From Bacteroidales bacterium (GTDB lineage: Bacteria > Bacteroidota > Bacteroidia > Bacteroidales > UBA1556): DNA of 22,206 nt. The notes under the pieces are model-generated. The model was not told the DNA's origin, made no database searches, and worked only from the letters and a program-made list of their open reading frames with translations. Of the stretch, positions 14,292-22,206 are shown one piece after another. The stretch covers positions 1 through 22,206 of the forward strand of contig JAOZSY010000018.1 of NCBI GenBank assembly GCA_029939445.1, given 5' to 3'. A program made the translations under genes and the position numbers. How positions within the stretch are numbered: position 1 is the first letter of the stretch; each line of letters begins with the position of its first letter.

Positions 14292-16397
14292 ATGAATTTT
14301 AGAGGTGTTGTTTTAGTATTTGTTTTAATCTTTTTGTCTGGGCTTAGTTCTGTGTCATTACAGTCTCAGTTATTAGATTTTGTATTTACTGAAATTCTTC
14401 CTGATACCATAAGCATAAGTGATCTGCCGTCGTCAAAAGTTGTAAGTAAAGATACTGCACGGATGATTAAGCGATATATTAGAAAAGGAGATGAAATCTA
14501 TTATGATGAACTTAAACGATACGACTTGGCGGTATTACAATATCAAGAAGCTGTAAACCTAGGTTCAGATAATCAACATTTATTATTTCATATTGGGAGA
14601 TCTTACTATAAGCTTAAGAAATATAAGCAGGCTAAACTTTTTTTTGAAAAAATGATTTTTGTGGATAGTATAGAAAATAACGAAGCTATATATATATATG
14701 CTAGATTAAACCATCTAGATTATAAGTTTGATACAGCCATCTATTATTATGAGGAGTATTTAAAAACTCTTAGCCCAGAAGAACTTAGTGAAAAACGTGA
14801 AGAAATCGCAAAGAAAAAGAAAGAATGTAGCTATGGTAAGAAATATGTTTCCAATCCTGTACATGCTTATATTGATATTTTAGGAACTGAAATAAATACT
14901 AATTATGTAGAGTATGGTCCATTAGCAAGTCTCAATGATAGTTTGTTAATTTTCACTAGCCGTAGACCTGGTAAAAAAGACAAAATAAGAGATCATATGG
15001 GAAGATATTTTGATAAGATATACTTTTCAGTAAAAGATAGTGTAGGAAATTGGTCGCAAGCAGAATTGATGCCTAAATCTATTAATACAGAAGAACATAG
15101 TGCTGCAGCAGGATTATCTGTTGATGGCAAAAAATTTATTATTTATAAAAGTGAGAATAATGGCGATTTATTTGTTTGCAACTATAAAAATGGTGATTGG
15201 AGTAAGGGCAAAAAGCTTAAAGGATCTATAAATACTAATAGTCATGAAGCTACAGCTAGTTATTCATACGATAGACTTACAATGTATTTTGCGAGTAATA
15301 GAAAAGGTGGTTTTGGTAACCATGATATTTATATTGCTAAAGTAGATGAAAATGGTAAATGGGGAGAACCTGATAATCTTAATGCTTTAATAAATTCGTC
15401 TTTTGATGAAATATCTATGGTTGCTTTGCCTGATGGTATAACATATTACTTCACATCAAATGGTCATAGTTCTATGGGTGGTTATGATATTTTTAAAACC
15501 ACATTTATTAATGGGAAGTGGGATGCTCCTACTAATTTAGGATATCCTATAAATACAACTGGTGACGATATATTATACAGTGTATCAGCAAACGGTGATT
15601 TTGCATATGTGGCTTCATCGCGTAATGACAGTAGTATGCACGATATTTATAAAATTACATTTGCTAATCCGATTAAACCACTGTTTGACGACATTGATGG
15701 TATTATGTTAATGGTTAGTAAACATGGGGCTGTTTTGCCTGAATGTGACGGACCAAAGAATATAAAGAAGCTTGATTTAACTGTTTTGAAAGGGACTATC
15801 TTTGACCAATTTAGCAAGGATCCTCTTTTTGCAAAAATAGAATTAACAGATAACTCAACTAATAATATTATAGCTACTTTTACTTCAAATAAACAAACCG
15901 GTAATTACCTTGTTTCTTTACCTACCGGAAAAGATTATGGAATAACAGTGAAAGTAGATGGTTATTTATTCCATTCGGAGAATGTTACTATAAATACAGA
16001 AGAAGGTTATAACGAAATAGTGAAAAATATACCTTTAAATATGATTGCTGTTGGAAGCAAGGTAGTACTTAATAACCTATTCTTTGAAACAGGTAAGGCT
16101 GAAATATCTTCTTCTTCTAAAACAGAATTATATAATCTATTGAAGTTAATGAATCAAGTACCAAGTCTTAAGCTTGAAATTGCAGGACATACTGACTCTG
16201 TAGGTAAAGCTATTAAGAATAAAAGCTTAAGTAAAAAAAGAGCAGAAGCAGTTGTAGTATACCTTATAAAGAATGGAATATCTACAGAGAGACTTATTGC
16301 TAAAGGGTATGGGGAAGATAAACCTGTAGCCTCTAATAAAACTAAAGAAGGAAGACAAAAAAATAGACGAACAGAATTTGAAGTAATAGCACGATGA
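14292..16397 (+). CDS. PorE-like TPR-PD40-CRD-OmpA envelope protein (copy 1)
   Basis: A 701-residue exported protein with four modules in the order known for PorE (PG1058), a type IX secretion component of Porphyromonas gingivalis. Residues 1-25 are a signal peptide; the region 57-160 has TPR repeats; about 200-460 is a PD40/WD40-like propeller with blades such as FTSRRPG, YFASNRKGGFGNHDIY and YYFTSNGHSSMGGYDIF; about 495-575 is a carboxypeptidase regulatory-like domain (LKGTIFDQFSKDPLFAKIEL); about 587-701 is an OmpA C-terminal domain with GHTDSVG (Asp635) and LSKKRAEAV (Arg650), the peptidoglycan-binding pair. Unlike PorE, no lipobox cysteine follows the signal, so it is probably soluble in the periplasm or otherwise attached. 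Its stop overlaps the next start (ATGA), so the two are translationally coupled. A T9SS role is inferred from architecture only. Confidence 0.88.
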   Translation: MNFRGVVLVFVLIFLSGLSSVSLQSQLLDFVFTEILPDTISISDLPSSKVVSKDTARMIKRYIRKGDEIYYDELKRYDLAVLQYQEAVNLGSDNQHLLFHIGRSYYKLKKYKQAKLFFEKMIFVDSIENNEAIYIYARLNHLDYKFDTAIYYYEEYLKTLSPEELSEKREEIAKKKKECSYGKKYVSNPVHAYIDILGTEINTNYVEYGPLASLNDSLLIFTSRRPGKKDKIRDHMGRYFDKIYFSVKDSVGNWSQAELMPKSINTEEHSAAAGLSVDGKKFIIYKSENNGDLFVCNYKNGDWSKGKKLKGSINTNSHEATASYSYDRLTMYFASNRKGGFGNHDIYIAKVDENGKWGEPDNLNALINSSFDEISMVALPDGITYYFTSNGHSSMGGYDIFKTTFINGKWDAPTNLGYPINTTGDDILYSVSANGDFAYVASSRNDSSMHDIYKITFANPIKPLFDDIDGIMLMVSKHGAVLPECDGPKNIKKLDLTVLKGTIFDQFSKDPLFAKIELTDNSTNNIIATFTSNKQTGNYLVSLPTGKDYGITVKVDGYLFHSENVTINTEEGYNEIVKNIPLNMIAVGSKVVLNNLFFETGKAEISSSSKTELYNLLKLMNQVPSLKLEIAGHTDSVGKAIKNKSLSKKRAEAVVVYLIKNGISTERLIAKGYGEDKPVASNKTKEGRQKNRRTEFEVIAR

Positions 16398-18448
16398 TGA
16401 AAAACAGATTTATACACATTTTGGTTTTAATGATACTGCCTTTGATGGTACTATCACAGAACGTAGAGTTTGAAAAAGGAAACTTTAAAAACGACAAAGG
16501 GGGGCTTAAAGAGGCCTTGCTAGATTATGAGGATGGAGACTATTTTTATTCTCTGAGTCCCGAAAATGCAGCTTTAGCATTGTCTTATTATCTTAAGGCA
16601 TATGATTTTAATCCAAATAATGCTATGCTTTGTTTTAAAATAGGACTTTGTTATCTGGATTCTAGATTTATGGATAAATCCATGGACTTTTTTGATAAAG
16701 CAGAAAAGCTTGATAAAAATGTACATCCTAGATTAAAGTATTATTATGCAAAGGCTTTGCATAAAAATCTTCAGTTTGAAGAAGCAATGGAAATGTATTC
16801 TTTTTATAAGAAAAGTATGCAATCTGAAGAGGCTGATAAGATGCTGCCTATTGTAAAAAGAAATATTGAAGAATGTAACTTAGGAATGGAAATGGTTAAG
16901 AATCCTCTTAATGTTAGTATTGTTAATATGGACACTTCTATAAATACACAATTTCTTGATTATGGTCCAGTAATTAATATAGATGAGAGTATTATGTTCT
17001 TCTCTTCTCGTCGCCCTGAGTCAATTGGAAGAAAACAAAGTGAAGTTGATTTAATGTCTTATGAAGATATTTATTATTCAGAGAAGAAAGATGGTGCTTG
17101 GCAAAAGGCAGAGAATATAGGAAAACCTGTAAATACAAAGTTTAATGATGGTGTAGTAGGAATTGCTCCCGATGGAAACACTCTTATTATGTATCGTGAT
17201 AAAAATGGTGGAGATTTATACTACTCTGAACTTCACGGAGATAAATGGGATGAGCCAAAACCATTTCCAGAACCTGTTAATTCTAAATATCAAGAGTCTT
17301 CTGCATCTTTTTCTGCATCGGGTAAAAGATTATTCTTTGTAAGTGATAGACCTGGAGGATATGGAGAAAAGGATATTTATTATTGTGATATTGATGATAA
17401 AGGTAATTATTCTAAAGCTAGAAATTTAGGAAGTAAGGTTAATACGGAAGGTAATGAAATTGGAGTTTTTGCTCATGCTGATGGAAAAACCCTATATTTT
17501 AGTTCTAAAAACCATGAAGGTATAGGCGATTATGATGTTTATAAGGTAGAGTATGAAAATCATAGATGGTTAAATCCTATTAATCTTGGTTACCCAATAA
17601 ATACACCTAGCCCAGAAGTATTCTTCAGTATTGGAGCCTCGGGAAGAAATGCATACTATTCTAGTGATAGAGAAGGTGGTTTAGGTAAGCAAGATATTTA
17701 CCATATTACTTTCTTAGGGCCAGCAAAGATCCCTGTATTTTCTGTAGGTGAGCAATTAATAGCAATTAATGATGCTATTTATATAGAAGCTAATATTGAA
17801 AATAAATTAGAAATAGAAGGAAGCCTACTAACCTTGCTTAAAGGGGTAGTTGTTGATGAAGATTCAAATAAACCAATTGAAGCAATAATTGAGCTAATTG
17901 ATAATGAAGAAGGTAAAATCCTTGCGACTTTTAATTCTAATAGCGTTTCAGGAAAGTATGTTATTAGTTTACCTTCAGGTAAAAACTATGGTTTGGCAAT
18001 TTATGCTGATGGATATCTATTTTATTCAGATAATTTTGAAATTCCAGAATATGAGATCTATCACGAGGCAACTCGTGATGTGAGATTGCAAAAGGTGAAA
18101 GTTGGTAGTAAAGTTGACCTTAGAAATGTATTCTTTGCATATAATAAATCTGATGTTAGTAATGCATCTAAAGTTGAATTAGATAGGGTTATTTCTATGA
18201 TGAATAAATATAGTAATCTAAGCTTAAAGATAGATGGACATACTGATAATATTGGTAGTGCAGGCTTTAATAATAAATTGAGTTTGCAACGTGCTAAGGC
18301 TGTGGTCAATTATATTGTTGCTAAAGGAATAAGTAAAGATAGGTTTACTTATAATGGTTATGGTTTTTCTAAACCAAAAGCAACGAATGCTACTGCAGAA
18401 GGTCGAAAATTGAATCGTCGTTGCGAGATAAAGATAATTGAAAAGTAG
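16394..18448 (+). CDS. PorE-like TPR-PD40-CRD-OmpA envelope protein (copy 2)
   Basis: A 684-residue paralogue of the preceding protein with the same module order. A signal peptide ends near VLSQ (residues 20-22), again without a lipobox cysteine. TPR repeats span about 40-150. The PD40 propeller spans about 180-440 with blades FFSSRRPES, FFVSDRPGGYGEKDIYY and YYSSDREGGLGKQDIY. A regulatory-like beta domain follows at about 478-550 (LKGVVVDEDSNKPIEAIIEL), and an OmpA domain at about 570-684 has GHTDNIG (Asp618) and LSLQRAKAV (Arg633). The match to copy 1 is strong in layout but many residues differ, so the duplication is old. Translation probably begins at the first of two adjacent ATGs (16394), overlapping the upstream stop by four bases. 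The two may form a paired complex. Confidence 0.88.
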   Translation: MMKNRFIHILVLMILPLMVLSQNVEFEKGNFKNDKGGLKEALLDYEDGDYFYSLSPENAALALSYYLKAYDFNPNNAMLCFKIGLCYLDSRFMDKSMDFFDKAEKLDKNVHPRLKYYYAKALHKNLQFEEAMEMYSFYKKSMQSEEADKMLPIVKRNIEECNLGMEMVKNPLNVSIVNMDTSINTQFLDYGPVINIDESIMFFSSRRPESIGRKQSEVDLMSYEDIYYSEKKDGAWQKAENIGKPVNTKFNDGVVGIAPDGNTLIMYRDKNGGDLYYSELHGDKWDEPKPFPEPVNSKYQESSASFSASGKRLFFVSDRPGGYGEKDIYYCDIDDKGNYSKARNLGSKVNTEGNEIGVFAHADGKTLYFSSKNHEGIGDYDVYKVEYENHRWLNPINLGYPINTPSPEVFFSIGASGRNAYYSSDREGGLGKQDIYHITFLGPAKIPVFSVGEQLIAINDAIYIEANIENKLEIEGSLLTLLKGVVVDEDSNKPIEAIIELIDNEEGKILATFNSNSVSGKYVISLPSGKNYGLAIYADGYLFYSDNFEIPEYEIYHEATRDVRLQKVKVGSKVDLRNVFFAYNKSDVSNASKVELDRVISMMNKYSNLSLKIDGHTDNIGSAGFNNKLSLQRAKAVVNYIVAKGISKDRFTYNGYGFSKPKATNATAEGRKLNRRCEIKIIEK

Positions 18449-18482
18449 TTTTTTGCAGATAAAGATATTACCTAAAAAACTA
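18446..18482 (+). terminator. Weak terminator-like inverted repeat after the OmpA row
   Basis: TAGTTTTTT (18446-18454, overlapping the stop codon) is the exact complement of AAAAAACTA (18474-18482), with a 19-base loop. The stem is almost all A-T and no T-tract follows, so termination efficiency is doubtful. Confidence 0.3.
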
Positions 18483-18554
18483 TATCAATATCTATATATT
18501 ATATTTACCTTTTTACTACTTTAGCATTTGCTATTAATTCAATAAATCGTGGTT

Positions 18555-19214
18555 ATGATATACAATTTTGCTGAATCAAACTCTTTAATTAATCAATTCA
18601 TTTCTGAGATAAGAAATGTTGATGTACAGAATGATAGACTCCGCTTTCGTAGGAATATGGAAAGAATAGGAGAGGTGTTTGCTTATGAGATATCTAAAGT
18701 TTTAGAGTATTCGGCGCAAGATATTGAAACGCCTTTAGGAGTTGCTAAAATGAATTTAGTTAGTAAACAACCTATTATTGCTTCAATAATGCGAGCAGGA
18801 ATTCCATTACACATTGGTTTACTGAATTTTTTTGATAAAGCAGATAATGCTTTTATTTCTGCTTACCGAAGGCATCATAAGAATGGTAAATTTGAAATAG
18901 AGTTAGAATATGTTAGCTGTCCTAATATTGATGGAAAAGTATTAATACTTGTTGATCCAATGCTGGCTAGCGGTAAATCTATGGAGTTATCGTATAAGGC
19001 ATTAATGCGTTATGGTAAACCAAAGCATGTACATATTGTTTCAGCAATTGCAAGTACAGAAGGAGTTAATTTTCTTAAAAAAAATATAAATCTTAAGGAT
19101 GTAACTCTTTGGTTTGGAGCAATTGATGGGGAAATGACTGCGCAATCGTATATCGTGCCAGGTTTGGGGGATGCAGGTGATCTCTCCTTTGGCGAAAAAA
19201 TACATTTAGATTAA
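18555..19214 (+). CDS. upp: Uracil phosphoribosyltransferase
   Basis: Cytosolic pyrimidine salvage enzyme that joins uracil to PRPP to make UMP. From the ATG at 18555 the product is 219 residues (MIYNFAESNSLINQF), near the usual 208-220. The PRPP loop LVDPMLASGKSM (132-143), the SIMRAGIPLHIGL block with Arg80, and the uracil-binding YIVPGLGDAGDL (199-210) are intact. The frame also opens six bases earlier at a GTG (18549); the ATG is preferred because it gives the family N-terminus. A TA-rich TTTG motif near 18522-18530 has one base too many between TA and TTTG, so its promoter is uncertain. It precedes purD by 33 bases; the two may be co-transcribed nucleotide genes. Confidence 0.95.
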   Translation: MIYNFAESNSLINQFISEIRNVDVQNDRLRFRRNMERIGEVFAYEISKVLEYSAQDIETPLGVAKMNLVSKQPIIASIMRAGIPLHIGLLNFFDKADNAFISAYRRHHKNGKFEIELEYVSCPNIDGKVLILVDPMLASGKSMELSYKALMRYGKPKHVHIVSAIASTEGVNFLKKNINLKDVTLWFGAIDGEMTAQSYIVPGLGDAGDLSFGEKIHLD

Positions 19215-19247
19215 ATAAAGAAATCAATATAATTATATAATTTGAAT

Positions 19248-20522
19248 ATGAATGTTTTACTACTTGGCTCGGGAGGCCGTGAACATACTTTAGCATGGAA
19301 AATTGCTCAAAGCTCTATATTATCACAATTATTTATAGCACCAGGTAATGCAGGAACTAGTACTGTTGGTACTAATGTAAATCTTAACCTTGCTGATTTT
19401 GATACAATGTTGGCATTTGTTGTAGATATGAGTATAGATATTATTATTGTTGGTCCAGAGCAACCTTTAGTTGATGGTATTTATGATTTCTTTAAGGCAA
19501 ATGAAAAGACTAAAAATGTCATAATTGTTGGTATGTCTAAAGAAGCAGCGCAACTAGAAGGAAGTAAGGAATATGCAAAATCATTTATGAAACGCCATAA
19601 TGTACCTACTGCTGCTTATAAGAGTTTTGATTCTAATTCGGTAGCCAATGGAGAAAACTTCCTTGATACTTTACAATCGCCATACGTGCTTAAGGCTGAT
19701 GGATTAGCCGGAGGAAAAGGTGTTTTAATTATAGATTCACTTGCTGAGGCAAAAGATAGCTTGAGTGATATGCTTTTAAATAATAAATTTGGAGAAGCAA
19801 GTAATAAAGTTGTTATTGAAGAATTTTTGTCAGGAATAGAGTTGTCTGTTTTTGTACTTACTGATGGCGAAAAGTTTGTTGTTTTGCCTGAGGCTAAGGA
19901 TTATAAGAGAATTGGAGAGGGAGATACTGGTCTTAATACTGGTGGCATGGGTTCAATTTCACCAGTTCCATTCGCTGATGCTATTTTTATGGATAAGGTA
20001 TTAGAAAAAATAATTAAACCAACAGTAAAGGGAATAAAAGCGGATAATATGGATTATTCAGGTTTTGTTTTTATAGGTTTAATGAAAGTTGGAGACGAAC
20101 CATATGTTATTGAATATAATGTTAGAATGGGTGATCCAGAAACAGAAACAGTAATTCCTCGTATGAAAAATGATATTCTAGAGCTATTTCAAGAAATGAA
20201 TAATGGTAATCTTGATAAAGTGAAGATGAATTTTGATAAAAGAACTGCTGCTTCGGTAATGCTTGTTGCTGGAGGATATCCTGAAAGCTATAATAAAGGC
20301 AATAGGATTTTTAATTTAGAAAAGATTTCTAATACAATTGCTTTTCATGCAGGAACAATTAATGATGATAAAGGTAACGTTATAACTAATGGAGGACGAG
20401 TAATTGCTCTTACTTCTTTTGGGAAAACAATTAATGATGCCTTAAATCTATCCTATAAAGCAGCAGATATTATTTCTTATGATAAAATGTACTATCGAAA
20501 AGACTTAGGAAAAGACTTATAA
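19248..20522 (+). CDS. purD: Phosphoribosylamine-glycine ligase (GARS)
   Basis: ATP-grasp enzyme that joins glycine to 5-phosphoribosylamine to give GAR, the second step of purine synthesis. From the ATG at 19248 the product is 424 residues, the family's normal length. It opens MNVLLLGSGGREHTLAWK, has the ATP-grasp blocks LKADGLAGGKGV (148-159), EEFLSGIELSVF (191-202), LNTGGMGSISPVPF (229-242) and the metal-binding EYNVRMGDPETE (289-300). The frame also opens at a TTG (19242) two codons earlier; the ATG is better because the protein then begins directly with its first beta strand. It is followed nine bases later by a DUF6427-like membrane protein. Confidence 0.97.
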   Translation: MNVLLLGSGGREHTLAWKIAQSSILSQLFIAPGNAGTSTVGTNVNLNLADFDTMLAFVVDMSIDIIIVGPEQPLVDGIYDFFKANEKTKNVIIVGMSKEAAQLEGSKEYAKSFMKRHNVPTAAYKSFDSNSVANGENFLDTLQSPYVLKADGLAGGKGVLIIDSLAEAKDSLSDMLLNNKFGEASNKVVIEEFLSGIELSVFVLTDGEKFVVLPEAKDYKRIGEGDTGLNTGGMGSISPVPFADAIFMDKVLEKIIKPTVKGIKADNMDYSGFVFIGLMKVGDEPYVIEYNVRMGDPETETVIPRMKNDILELFQEMNNGNLDKVKMNFDKRTAASVMLVAGGYPESYNKGNRIFNLEKISNTIAFHAGTINDDKGNVITNGGRVIALTSFGKTINDALNLSYKAADIISYDKMYYRKDLGKDL

Positions 20523-20531
20523 TATGAAATT

Positions 20532-21518
20532 ATGATTCTTAATATTTTTAATGGAAGAAATCAGTTATTACAATTATTTATAATAATAGCATATGCTGCA
20601 TTAATTTATTTTATACCAGTTTCAATAGCAGATAGTAATGGATATAATCCGTTATACGATTTATTAATTAATCTAATAAGGGGAAATGGTGTATTAATTA
20701 AGCTGTTGTATATTATAATTACACTATCACCTATTATTGTAACACATATATTTCTCGATTATTTAGGTGTTATTGAACGTAAAAATAAGTATTTTCTATT
20801 TATTGCACCTCTATTAATGTTTTCAAATAAAGATGCATGGGTTATTAGTCCACCATTAGTATCACTTATACTAATTGTAATAGGTTCAACTTATGTTTTA
20901 AGAACTACAGAAGATGATAAGTCAATGTCAAAACTTTTTTCTGCAACATTGTTTTTCTCTATTGCATCTTTATTTTATTCAGTAGCTGTGTTGAATATTG
21001 TATTGTTATTAATTGCATTAAATATTTTTAAACAGTTTAATTTTCGAGATGCCTTAGCTATTATTATCTCTTTCACTTTGCCATATATTTATCTTTTTAC
21101 TTACTATTTTGTGACGGATAGTTTTGTTGAAAATTGGAGTTATTTAGGAACACTTTTTAATAATATTGGGTTTGATGTAATTATTTTCGACACACCTTTT
21201 GAAACAGCCTTTGAGGTTGTACTAATATCAATATCCGTCTTTATTATTTCTACTGTTTTAGTAAATCAACGAAGTAATCTAATTCAAGTCAGAAAGTATG
21301 TTTCATTTATGTTTTTAGGACTTTTAGGAAGTATTATTTTACTTTTATTTGCAGGAGATAATACCGCTTTTCATTTTACAATTATATTATTTTTAGTAGC
21401 AATTTTTTATACAATGTATTTTGGAGGTAAAATTAAGGTCTGGGTTTATGAAGTTTTCATTTTATTATTCTTAGTACATAACTTATTTCTAATGTGGAGT
21501 TTATTTTACACTAATTAA
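20532..21518 (+). CDS. Multi-pass membrane protein, DUF6427-like
   Basis: A 328-residue hydrophobic protein with about eight to ten predicted membrane segments (for example QLLQLFIIIAYAALIYFIP, LLYIIITLSPIIVTHIFL, FSIASLFYSVAVLNIVLLLI). The stretch FNFRDALAIIISFTLPYIYLF resembles the signature of DUF6427, a Bacteroidota family often found beside purD and upp, and its position after purD supports that. The similarity is judged from memory. The function is unknown; no catalytic motif was recognised. Its stop overlaps the rnhB start by one base (TAATG), so rnhB translation is probably coupled to it. An in-frame ATG at 20524 runs into a stop after two codons and is not used. Confidence 0.7.
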   Translation: MILNIFNGRNQLLQLFIIIAYAALIYFIPVSIADSNGYNPLYDLLINLIRGNGVLIKLLYIIITLSPIIVTHIFLDYLGVIERKNKYFLFIAPLLMFSNKDAWVISPPLVSLILIVIGSTYVLRTTEDDKSMSKLFSATLFFSIASLFYSVAVLNIVLLLIALNIFKQFNFRDALAIIISFTLPYIYLFTYYFVTDSFVENWSYLGTLFNNIGFDVIIFDTPFETAFEVVLISISVFIISTVLVNQRSNLIQVRKYVSFMFLGLLGSIILLLFAGDNTAFHFTIILFLVAIFYTMYFGGKIKVWVYEVFILLFLVHNLFLMWSLFYTN

Positions 21519-22114
21519 TGCTTAAGAAACGATATACAAATAATTTGATTGAAGCAGGGTGCGATGAAGCCGGAAGAGGGTGTCTTGCAGGTCCTGTAGT
21601 TGCAGCTGCAGTAATTTTGCCTGCTGATTTTGAGAATTATATTCTGAATGATTCTAAAAAAATGAGCGAAAGTAATCGTTATCTTCTTAGAGATATAATT
21701 GAGAAAGAAGCAGTAGCTTGGGCCATTGGAGAAGTTGATAACAATGAAATTGATAAGATAAATATACTTAATGCTAGTTTCTTAGCAATGCATAGAGCAA
21801 TTGATAAACTTATCGTTACTCCGGAGTTCTTATTGATTGATGGTAATAGGTTTAATAAGTATAAGGACCTCCCATACGAAACTATAATTAAAGGAGATGG
21901 TAAATATATGTCAATTGCTGCTGCGTCTGTGTTGGCAAAGACTTATCGAGATGATTTATTAATAAAAAAATCAAAGGAATATCCAGTTTATCAATGGGAG
22001 AAGAATAAGTCCTATGGAACTAAAGCCCATGTTGCAGCCATAGCAAAATATGGTTATTCTCCTTATCATCGAAAAAGCTTTGTATTAAAAAAACAACTTA
22101 AATTAAATTTATAA
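21518..22114 (+). CDS. rnhB: Ribonuclease HII
   Basis: Cytosolic metal-dependent nuclease that cuts the RNA strand of RNA-DNA hybrids and single ribonucleotides in DNA. The 198 residues match the family length. The catalytic motifs are all visible: AGCDEAGRGCLAGP (13-26) with Asp16 and Glu17, DSKKMSE (45-51), LLIDGNRF with Asp108, and GDGKYMSIAAASVLAKTYRDD with the last acidic residue. The start overlaps the stop of the DUF6427-like gene (TAATG). There is no strong terminator after it; the next gene opens 62 bases downstream. Confidence 0.96.
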   Translation: MLKKRYTNNLIEAGCDEAGRGCLAGPVVAAAVILPADFENYILNDSKKMSESNRYLLRDIIEKEAVAWAIGEVDNNEIDKINILNASFLAMHRAIDKLIVTPEFLLIDGNRFNKYKDLPYETIIKGDGKYMSIAAASVLAKTYRDDLLIKKSKEYPVYQWEKNKSYGTKAHVAAIAKYGYSPYHRKSFVLKKQLKLNL

Positions 22115-22148
22115 TTAATAAAATAGCCACTTAAATAATTATTTTTAT

Positions 22149-22156
22149 TAATTTTG
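22149..22156 (+). promoter_or_regulatory. Bacteroidota -7 box for the last gene
   Basis: TAATTTTG matches TAnnTTTG and lies 20 bases before the ATG at 22177, giving a predicted leader of about 14 bases. No -33 TTG is seen. Confidence 0.4.
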
Positions 22157-22176
22157 TAGACTTTATAACTGAACAC

Positions 22177-22206
22177 ATGAAAAAGAAAGAGATTAAAATA
22201 GAATAT
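22177..22206 (+). CDS. Start of a partial gene, possibly a START-like domain protein
   Basis: An ATG opens ten codons (MKKKEIKIEY) before the window ends. The upstream TAnnTTTG box supports a start here. The peptide resembles, from memory, the opening of the small START-like (AHSA1-type) proteins common in Bacteroidota, which begin with a Lys-rich stretch ending in IEY or LEY. Ten residues cannot settle it. Confidence 0.35.
   Translation, partial: MKKKEIKIEY

Overview
The window is AT-rich chromosomal DNA (roughly one third G+C by eye) from a member of the phylum Bacteroidota. The evidence is phylum-typical gene content: a short SerA next to SerC and a DUF1015 protein, OmpA proteins with PD40 propellers, a DUF6427-like membrane protein, and the opening of a probable START-like protein. 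The Bacteroidota promoter motif TAnnTTTG also recurs just upstream of several gene starts, and Shine-Dalgarno-like sites are rare. Mixed acetate metabolism (pta, ackA) and a serine pathway with the Lys-type SerA point towards a fermentative, Bacteroidales-like organism, but this placement is inference.

Layout. 1-727 (-): 5' two thirds of a class II fructose-bisphosphate aldolase. 728-1218: non-coding divergent region. 1219-4651 (+): serC, serA and a DUF1015 gene, with repeat-rich spacers and a clear terminator. 4740-5153 (+): small membrane-anchored unknown. 5225-8465 (-): pta, a 3-hydroxyacyl-CoA dehydrogenase-like gene and ackA, ending in a strong terminator. 8890-10224 (-): DEAD-box RNA helicase. 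10451-10981 (+): small four-helix membrane protein. 11006-12754 (-): fused two-ATPase peptide-type ABC protein with no permease beside it. 13169-18448 (+): a TPR protein followed by two tandem paralogous TPR-PD40-CRD-OmpA proteins that resemble the type IX secretion component PorE. 18555-22114 (+): upp, purD, a DUF6427-like membrane protein and rnhB. 22177 to the end: start of another gene.

How the genes fit together. The serC/serA pair supplies the first two dedicated steps of serine synthesis; DUF1015 travels with them but its role is unknown. Pta and AckA turn acetyl-CoA into acetate plus ATP, and the dehydrogenase-like gene between them suggests a link to a CoA-thioester pathway. The three exported proteins at 13-18 kb look like a cell-envelope module anchored to peptidoglycan. 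upp and purD are nucleotide salvage and synthesis genes.

Most of the window is ordinary housekeeping. The parts most worth a second look are the PorE-like tandem pair, the dehydrogenase between pta and ackA with two substituted active-site positions, the structured spacers around serA, and the ABC ATPase gene whose start codon sits almost on its own promoter. No tRNA, rRNA, CRISPR array or insertion sequence was seen.
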